This document shows, piece after piece, positions 36,594-45,445 of a DNA stretch of 45,445 nucleotides; positions within the stretch are counted from its first letter, which is position 1, and each line of letters opens with the position of its first letter. The position numbers were made by a program, and so were the translations under genes. Where the stretch lies: NCBI GenBank assembly GCA_937944885.1, contig CALFBB010000049.1, positions 1 through 45,445 of the forward strand, written 5' to 3'. Origin of the DNA: an uncultured cyanobacterium. GTDB lineage: Bacteria > Cyanobacteriota > Cyanobacteriia > Thermostichales > Thermostichaceae. The notes beneath the pieces were generated by a model that did not search any database, was not told where the DNA came from, and saw only the letters and a list, made by a program, of their open reading frames with translations.

Positions 36594-37190
36594 CTAGCCG
36601 AAACAGAGCGGTTGCAGCTCAGGCAGTTTTTGTAGGTACTCCCGAAAAGCCGCAAGGGTATTCTGACGTTCGGCTTCATCCATTTCCCCCGGGCCGTAGA
36701 CAATAAAAGGAGGCAGTACCTGCAAGCCACAGTAGGCAAACGTGCCGTAGTGAATGGGCTCAAACACCCGCAGCAGATCCCGCTGGGGTGCTTGGCGGAA
36801 GTAATCTTCTCGCGCCCCGACAGTAAAGCTCAGCATCGCTTTTTTGCCTTTGAGCAGACCCTCGGCAAAGGTGTGATCGGTGTCGTAGGCAAAGCCAAAG
36901 GCAAACACTCGGTCGATCCAGCCCTTGAGAATGGCCGGCATGCCGTACCACCAGTTGGGAAACTGAAACAGAAGCAAATCTGCTCCGCGAACTTTGTCCA
37001 TCTCCGGTTCAATTTCCTGCAGATCCCCCCGCAGCTCATTCAATCTCAACACGGGATTAAAGTTCATGGCGTACAAATCCGAGAGCACAACCCCATGCCC
37101 AGCCTCGGTTAGCACCTCGACGGCAATATCTCGCAAGGCTGCATTAAAAGAGTTGGGGTCAGGGTGGGCGTAAACAATCAGAACATTCAT
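36594..37190 (-). CDS. NAD(P)H:quinone oxidoreductase, flavodoxin-like fold
   Basis: The 198-residue protein fits the NQO1/MdaB/YwrO group. It starts MNVLIVYAHPDPNSFNAALR, then has LLLFQFPNWWYGMPAILKGW, IDRVFAFGFAYD and LSFTVGAREDYF. It would bind FAD or FMN and reduce quinones by two electrons in the cytosol. The partner and physiological quinone are not shown. The gene ends about 240 bases from the PhnD-type gene and is the last gene before the Cmr locus, which is oriented the other way. Confidence 0.88.
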   Translation of the reverse strand: MNVLIVYAHPDPNSFNAALRDIAVEVLTEAGHGVVLSDLYAMNFNPVLRLNELRGDLQEIEPEMDKVRGADLLLFQFPNWWYGMPAILKGWIDRVFAFGFAYDTDHTFAEGLLKGKKAMLSFTVGAREDYFRQAPQRDLLRVFEPIHYGTFAYCGLQVLPPFIVYGPGEMDEAERQNTLAAFREYLQKLPELQPLCFG

Positions 37191-37395
37191 GGGCTGCTAG
37201 GCTTTCCTTCATCAATATCTTCTCATCAATAGGATGGAGAGGGATCCCTGTAGACAGACAAGGTTTTTCTACCTTCACAGAGACTCTGAAAAGTTTAAAG
37301 CATGCTAACCTGAGCCCATAGGGAGTGAGCTTTGTGGGCTGGTATTCACAGGTGGGATCACAGACCCAGACGATTTCCCCTCAAGGCTCTGCTGA

Positions 37396-38646
37396 GATTG
37401 CCATAGCTCAAGCCGGCGAGACGCTATCTATAGTGAAACGGTCTATTATTTTGCCGACAAACAAGCCAAACCCACCTGCTACGTTGCCCAAGCTCTCTGT
37501 GAGATTTTTGATATCGACAGGGTCATCCTCTTGCTTACCTCTAAAGCCCGGCAAAAGTACTGGTCAAACCTTCAATCCACTTTAGCCCTTGAGTGTATTG
37601 GCAAAGACGTTGAGTGTATTCCCAAAGACATCCCTTTTGGTGAAACGGAAGCCGAAACTTGGGAAATCTTTGATGTATTCGTTGAAAGTATTGAACCTAA
37701 TACTCAACTTCTTTTTGAGATTACCCACGCTTTCCGCTCTATTCCCATCTTGGTTTTACTGGGAGCCACCTTTCTGCGCAAGGCAAAAAATGTTGATATC
37801 CAGGGATTGTATTGCGGCCTCTACCGCCCAGGCGAACCTTGGACCCCAATTATTGACCTCACCCCGGCTCTAAGCCTACTGGACTGGCTCACGGCCACCG
37901 ACAAATTTATTACTACGGGCTCCTCTCTGGAACTGGGTCAACTGCTGGACAGGATTCAAAGGGACTTCTACCGCCACCCAAAACCCTGCAAAGGGGATCC
38001 CAAGCCCACTCATCTGCAAAGCTTTGGAGCCACCATCAAAGACGTCTCACGTTCTCTCGAACTGATCTGACCCATCAGTTTGCTAGGAGGTGCTCTTCCT
38101 GCCCTGCAAAAACGCTCTACCCCAGATCTTGCTGCTGAAGTTGGTCAATTTGCCAGGCCCTTCAGCCTTCTGCTCGGGCGCATTCAAGACAGTTACAACA
38201 GCCTTGCTATCCCTTCTGAGTCTGCTCAAGACCCACGGGTGCAAATCCAGAAGCACTTCCAGTTGCTGCGATGGTATGTTGACAAACACCTCAGTACCCA
38301 AGCCATCCTCCTAGCCCGGGAATGGGTGATCTCTGCACTTTGTGTCAGCGAAGGTATTCAAGATTATCGGGTTTTTGAGCGACGCAAATCCATCGAAGAG
38401 CAACTGGGAGCCATGATCAGTAAAAGTGAAGAGGCTAGCTCCCAACTCGACCAACCCGTAGCCAGGCATGTTACGGATCCGAAGTCACTCTCAGAGTTCT
38501 GGTCCAAACTTACCACATATCGCAACGACCTTGCCCATGTGCAAATGCGGGAAAAACCCATCCGCGGCGAGAAACTTGAAAAATTTGCCCTCGAAGAACT
38601 TATCCCCAAGCTTAGGGCTCTCTTTCCTGCCTTCACGCAACCCTAG
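37396..38646 (+). pseudogene. broken CARF-HEPN ribonuclease gene (Csx1/TM1812-like), in-frame TGA
   Basis: A single frame runs from 37396 to TAG 38646 (417 codons) but is cut by TGA at 38068-38070. The first half is a TM1812-type CARF domain: YSETVYYFADKQAKPTCYVA, ALCEIFDIDRVILLLTSKAR, LFEITHAFRSIPILVLLGAT. The second half carries a HEPN ribonuclease domain with the R-x4-H motif RNDLAH at 38521-38538. CGA to TGA would explain the stop (ELI-stop-PISLLGG). The usual N-terminal strand before YSETVYYF is missing and no good start codon precedes it; TTG 37531 is internal. Such proteins are RNases switched on by cyclic oligoadenylate from Cas10. The next gene is cas10. Confidence 0.8.
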
Positions 38647-38948
38647 CCATTGGAAGGGAGCTTTCCAACGCTGTTTATCCTTAAACCCTCAACCTCAGGG
38701 GTTCTTAAAACCTGCAAAAGGGGCTTTTGAAGCTCTCTTCATTCTTGTTCACTGCACAGCAGCTCCTGCCCACAGATTCTGGCAGCGGCAAGTTGTTGCC
38801 AACTTATCCCCTGAACTGTAAGAAACATGACTGTTCAGAGTGCTCACCCTATCAGTCTAAAGAGATACTGCAAATATCTTGTCAAAAGAAGGTGCTAGCA
38901 GACAATAACTTTCAGCTCTATTCTCATTCTTCTCAGAATAGAGGTCTC
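38647..38948. other. spacer between the CARF-HEPN gene and cas10
   Basis: The cas10 frame stays open leftward to 38727, adding 74 residues with a CKKHDCSECSPYQS stretch. The conserved Cas10 start (MLHYWQAKLWGLLHDP) is at 38949, so the extension is judged non-coding. No CRISPR repeat or other element was recognised. Confidence 0.4.
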
Positions 38949-43132
<4,184 letters not shown>

Positions 43133-43211
43133 TTCATCCATTTCATACTCTGTGGATGAGTGTGTTGTGCAAATCAATTGCTAACCAATTTCCTTCAAAG
43201 GAGATAAAACT

Positions 43212-44030
43212 ATGATGCATTTGGTTTACTTGACCCTGCTCTCACCGTTGCACACCGGTGGCACCACCCAAGAGGGCAACCTACTGGGTATTGCTCGGGA
43301 ATCCCATACCCGTTTGCCCTACATTCCCTCCAGCACCATTCGCGGTCGGCTACGGGCCAGTGTAGAGGATCAAGATCAGAAACTTGAGCTTTTTGGTAAC
43401 GAAATTGCCGATGGCGAGCAACTGACTCAAGGCTCCATTTGGATTGGGGATGGATCCCTGCTCTGGATCCCGGTTCCTTCCCTGAGCCATAGCGTGGTGT
43501 GGATTAGCTGCCCGTTATTGATCAAGCGTTGGATACGTATTTTGGGGCAAGAAGAAAAACCCCAAATTCCACCCGAATACAGCACTAACCTGGCCAACGA
43601 CAATAAACCCATTTACCTCAAAGATGCTATTCTCAAAGGGAATCTAAAGCCCTGGCAAGACTGGGAAAAATACATCAAAGGAAGTGATATTAACCATGTG
43701 ATTGTCTTGCCGGATCAACACTGTGCCACCCTGATTCAGATGAGCCTGTGGCGGCAAGTCAAAATCAAACTGGATGAACACAAAACCGTAGAGGGTGGGT
43801 TTCGCTATGAAGAGGCCATTCCCCCCGATACGCTCATGTATTTTCCTTGGGGTGTCACCGCTCAGGCCAATGGTGACCGTGAGAAAGCTTGTGAAAAGTT
43901 CACAGAACTCTTGCAGCACTCTAACATCCTGCAAATCGGCGGACAGGAGAGTTTAGGGCGGGGTTTTGTGCAAGTTACGATAGCTGATAACCAAGAGGGA
44001 GAATCAGATAACCAAGGGGGAGAATTATGA
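43212..44030 (+). CDS. cmr4: type III-B CRISPR RAMP protein Cmr4 (backbone, target RNase)
   Basis: The protein is 272 residues. GGAG lies eight bases before the tandem ATGs. The RAMP start MHLVYLTLLSPLHTGGTTQE, YIPSSTIRGRLRASVED, and the Gly-rich loop LQIGGQESLGRGFVQV are diagnostic. Cmr4 forms the crRNA backbone and carries the target-RNA cleavage Asp in a thumb loop; the exact Asp cannot be fixed by eye. The C-terminus contains an imperfect 21-bp tandem repeat. Confidence 0.9.
   Translation: MMHLVYLTLLSPLHTGGTTQEGNLLGIARESHTRLPYIPSSTIRGRLRASVEDQDQKLELFGNEIADGEQLTQGSIWIGDGSLLWIPVPSLSHSVVWISCPLLIKRWIRILGQEEKPQIPPEYSTNLANDNKPIYLKDAILKGNLKPWQDWEKYIKGSDINHVIVLPDQHCATLIQMSLWRQVKIKLDEHKTVEGGFRYEEAIPPDTLMYFPWGVTAQANGDREKACEKFTELLQHSNILQIGGQESLGRGFVQVTIADNQEGESDNQGGEL
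43986..44027 (+). repeat. imperfect 21-bp tandem repeat at the cmr4 3' end
   Basis: Units 43986-44006 and 44007-44027 match at 19 of 21 positions. They encode DNQEGES and DNQGGEL, the last residues of Cmr4. Confidence 0.85.
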
Positions 44031-44105
44031 GTGTTGTTCTGCAGGAAAAAAGAGCAATTTGACAATTCCACAAATTATTAACCCTACTCACGGAGGAATC
44101 CCCCA

Positions 44106-44579
44106 ATGTCTAAACCGCACCAACCGACCTCGCAACCCTCTGCCGGTGGCGGTCAAAATCCCAAGGCGGTCTCCCCTACAGCATTGCCATCGAAAAATGA
44201 TGTGCTGACTTTCGATCCCCGTACCCTGGGTACCCCGGTTTACGAAAAGCTCAGTAAGCTCAAATCGGAAACCCGCGATCCAGCCAAACTGAAGAAGCAA
44301 AAAAGCATGGCGCAGGAACTATACACCTATCTTTCTACTTGGGGTCTGATGCGCCTCAAGGCAGAAGAAATTATCCTCAAGGATGGTCGGGAAGACCCGG
44401 TAAAAACGTTTTTTGAATGTTTGCAGGAAATTGTGGGCAACTCCAATTTAGATTTGGAATCATTGAAGCGGATGCCAACAGAGGAATATCTAGGATTAAC
44501 AGGACTGGGTTTGGAAATTGCCCGCGAATTTAGTTTTTGGGTGAGTGCGATCTACCATGATGTGAAGGGGGAAGAGTAA
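44106..44579 (+). CDS. cmr5: type III-B CRISPR small subunit Cmr5
   Basis: The 157-residue protein is preceded by GGAGG. It has a disordered Gly/Pro/Ser N-terminus (1-30), then a helical core: KKQKSMAQELYTYLSTWGLM, DPVKTFFECLQEIVGNSNLD, YLGLTGLGLEIAREFSFWVS. The helical pattern and the Y..LTxxxLxxAxEFxFW ending fit Cmr5, the small subunit lining the target-RNA filament. The disordered N-terminus is longer than usual. The next ORF begins two bases after its stop. Confidence 0.85.
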   Translation: MSKPHQPTSQPSAGGGQNPKAVSPTALPSKNDVLTFDPRTLGTPVYEKLSKLKSETRDPAKLKKQKSMAQELYTYLSTWGLMRLKAEEIILKDGREDPVKTFFECLQEIVGNSNLDLESLKRMPTEEYLGLTGLGLEIAREFSFWVSAIYHDVKGEE

Positions 44580-44581
44580 TT

Positions 44582-44854
44582 ATGACAGCCGATATAGCAA
44601 TCGGATTTGAGTTGAGAATAACGGTCGTAGGAGCGCAGCCCCCGTCTCTAGTTCTCCAGAATTTTTGTTCTCTAATCCGGTCACATTTTTATATCCCTAT
44701 TAGATATTTGATTTGGCAGAAAAAGGGACATAATCTGGAGTCTGAAAAGAGTTTGTTATTTCCCAATTTGGCCATAGAGTTTTGTCAATCCTGGCAAGAT
44801 ACAAAGACGTCATGCGCAGAGATAACCAACGGAAAAATCCTATTCAGGAGGTAA
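44582..44854 (+). CDS. unknown 90-residue protein inside the Cmr operon
   Basis: The ATG at 44582 follows the Cmr5 stop by two bases, and its TAA at 44852-44854 lies between the cmr6 ribosome site (AGGAGG about 44847-44852) and the cmr6 ATG at 44859. This is tight operon packing. Sequence features: a RITVVGAQPPSLVLQNFCSL segment, SHFYIPIRYLIWQKKG, and LLFPNLAIEFCQSWQDTK. It is soluble, with no membrane helix or catalytic motif recognised. It is AT-richer than its neighbours. No known Cmr subunit is expected here, so it may be an accessory factor. Confidence 0.7.
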   Translation: MTADIAIGFELRITVVGAQPPSLVLQNFCSLIRSHFYIPIRYLIWQKKGHNLESEKSLLFPNLAIEFCQSWQDTKTSCAEITNGKILFRR

Positions 44855-44858
44855 CGCA

Positions 44859-45445
44859 ATGACCAATCCTTATTTGCAACGTCCGCCCCGCCCCAATGAT
44901 AAATCTAACCGTCCCCAGCAGGCAGGTTCCGGAGGCGGAGGTCGAGATCGGCATCGAGGAGGAACTGGTGGGGGGGTGGCGGAAATGAGCCTAAGCCCTC
45001 ACCGTGGTTACAACATCCTCTCGATCCTGATCCCCAGCCTGACAAAACAGCCGGCTTTGTGGAATATCTGCGCTGGATGCGGGTTCCCGATGGCTCTTTC
45101 AAGGATGGAACCAGAGTGGATTTGGTGCATCAGGCAGAAACTAGAGCAGATTATGGGGCGCGTTTGCAAACTCTGAATCAGCGAACCAAACGAATTGCAG
45201 GGGAAGGAAATACGTTTGAGGTAAGGTGCCCGTGGCGGATTCGGGTAGGGGGCACTAAAGGTCCCGAAAGTATGTTGTTACCGGCATTTGACCACCTGGG
45301 AATCCCCTATATTCCCAGCTCTACATTGCGGGGGGTGGCACGGGCGCAAGCCATAAGAGAAAAAATGCAACAGGAGCATTTATCTTGGCAAGAGGCAGAT
45401 AAAGCAGTGGCTCCTTTCTTTGGGCATTTAGATGCAAGAAAAGAA
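44859..45445 (+). pseudogene. cmr6: cmr6 (type III-B), frameshifted at a G7 tract; 3' end outside window
   Basis: ATG 44859 has CAGGAGG upstream. The first frame stops at 45176 (105 residues), but the coding signal moves frame at 44970-44976. Adding one G gives 196 codons open to the window edge: a basic, Gly-rich tail (QQAGSGGGGRDRHRGG) then PWLQHPLDPDPQPDKTAGFV, RCPWRIRVGGTKGPESMLL, and FDHLGIPYIPSSTLRGVAR. This is the Cmr6 RAMP pattern, the head subunit that caps the Cmr backbone next to Cmr1. The run has 7 G where 8 are needed. Broken as written, unless the tract varies or slips. Confidence 0.82.
44970..44976 (+). repeat. G7 homopolymer tract in cmr6
   Basis: Seven consecutive G in a Gly-coding stretch of the low-complexity N-terminal tail. 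One more G restores the downstream RAMP frame. Confidence 0.95.

Noticed and set aside
37325-37585. Separate 86-residue ORF before the CARF gene
   Set aside because: It overlaps the CARF frame in another frame and shows no family pattern. It most likely reflects the damaged N-terminal region.
38727-38948. N-terminal extension of cas10 with a CKKHDCSEC cluster
   Set aside because: The conserved Cas10 start and a ribosome site are at 38949. The extension overlaps low-complexity spacer sequence.
45000-45445. Assigning the last gene as cmr1
   Set aside because: The LGIPYIPSSTLRGVAR context and the place after cmr5 fit Cmr6. Cmr1-type GLRGALRWWFR is not seen.

Overview
The window is a stretch of cyanobacterial chromosome. 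It carries an allophycocyanin-type phycobilisome core gene (apcF), petN, ycf3, the aerobic Mg-protoporphyrin cyclase acsF, a PAS-less phytochrome-like histidine kinase, an SLH-domain porin, a one-piece tmRNA with an ANN-type tag, and CIRCE-controlled groESL. The palindrome GGGATCCC and its GGATCC core recur at extraordinary density, inside and outside genes (about 18 in the first 2.6 kb by eye). GGATCC seems to play the role that HIP1 (GCGATCGC) plays in other cyanobacteria. The PAS-less phytochrome architecture and moderate G+C would suit a hot-spring unicellular Synechococcus/Thermostichus-like organism, but that assignment is inference.

Layout. 1-8.1 kb: a truncated S4-domain gene, an aldehyde dehydrogenase (probably succinate-semialdehyde dehydrogenase), a START-like protein, petN and a 56-residue membrane protein, DUF309 overlapping the phytochrome-like kinase, tatD, and a thioredoxin-fold protein. 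8.3-15.2 kb: the porin, acsF, a site-2 protease, and a TPR/O-GlcNAc-transferase-like protein. 15.4-18.9 kb: a sugar/compatible-solute ABC importer (binding protein plus two permeases, no ATPase). 18.9-27.7 kb: chrA, a decayed gene, a small zinc-ribbon gene behind apcF, truB, an EamA transporter, trpS, a crr7-like gene, ycf3, gatC, an FHA-DEP protein and a small conserved protein. 28.2-33.7 kb: two tRNA-Lys genes made by a 150-bp duplication, ssrA, groES-groEL, a DUF429 protein, a GuaB3-type IMP-dehydrogenase relative, and tRNA-Val. 34.2-37.2 kb: two convergent PhnD-type binding proteins (one with a candidate Pho box) and a quinone reductase.

37.4 kb to the right edge is a type III-B (Cmr) CRISPR effector locus: a CARF-HEPN (Csx1/TM1812-like) gene, cas10/cmr2, cmr3, cmr4, cmr5, an unknown 90-residue ORF, and cmr6 running off the end. 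No CRISPR array, cas1/cas2, cas6 or cmr1 is visible.

This locus is the striking part. cas10 is shifted +1 by a run of nine G exactly in the codons for the GGDD cyclase motif; eight G restore an unbroken 1022-codon gene. cmr6 is shifted by a run of seven G; eight G restore it. The CARF-HEPN effector, which would be activated by the product of the GGDD site, has an in-frame TGA between its CARF and HEPN halves and lacks a recognisable start. The cyclic-oligoadenylate signalling arm therefore looks broken at both producer and receiver, while cmr3, cmr4 and cmr5 are intact. The two G tracts look like candidate phase-variation or slippage switches. Homopolymer sequencing error must be excluded; in its disfavour, G8 and G7 runs in chrA of the same window are in frame.
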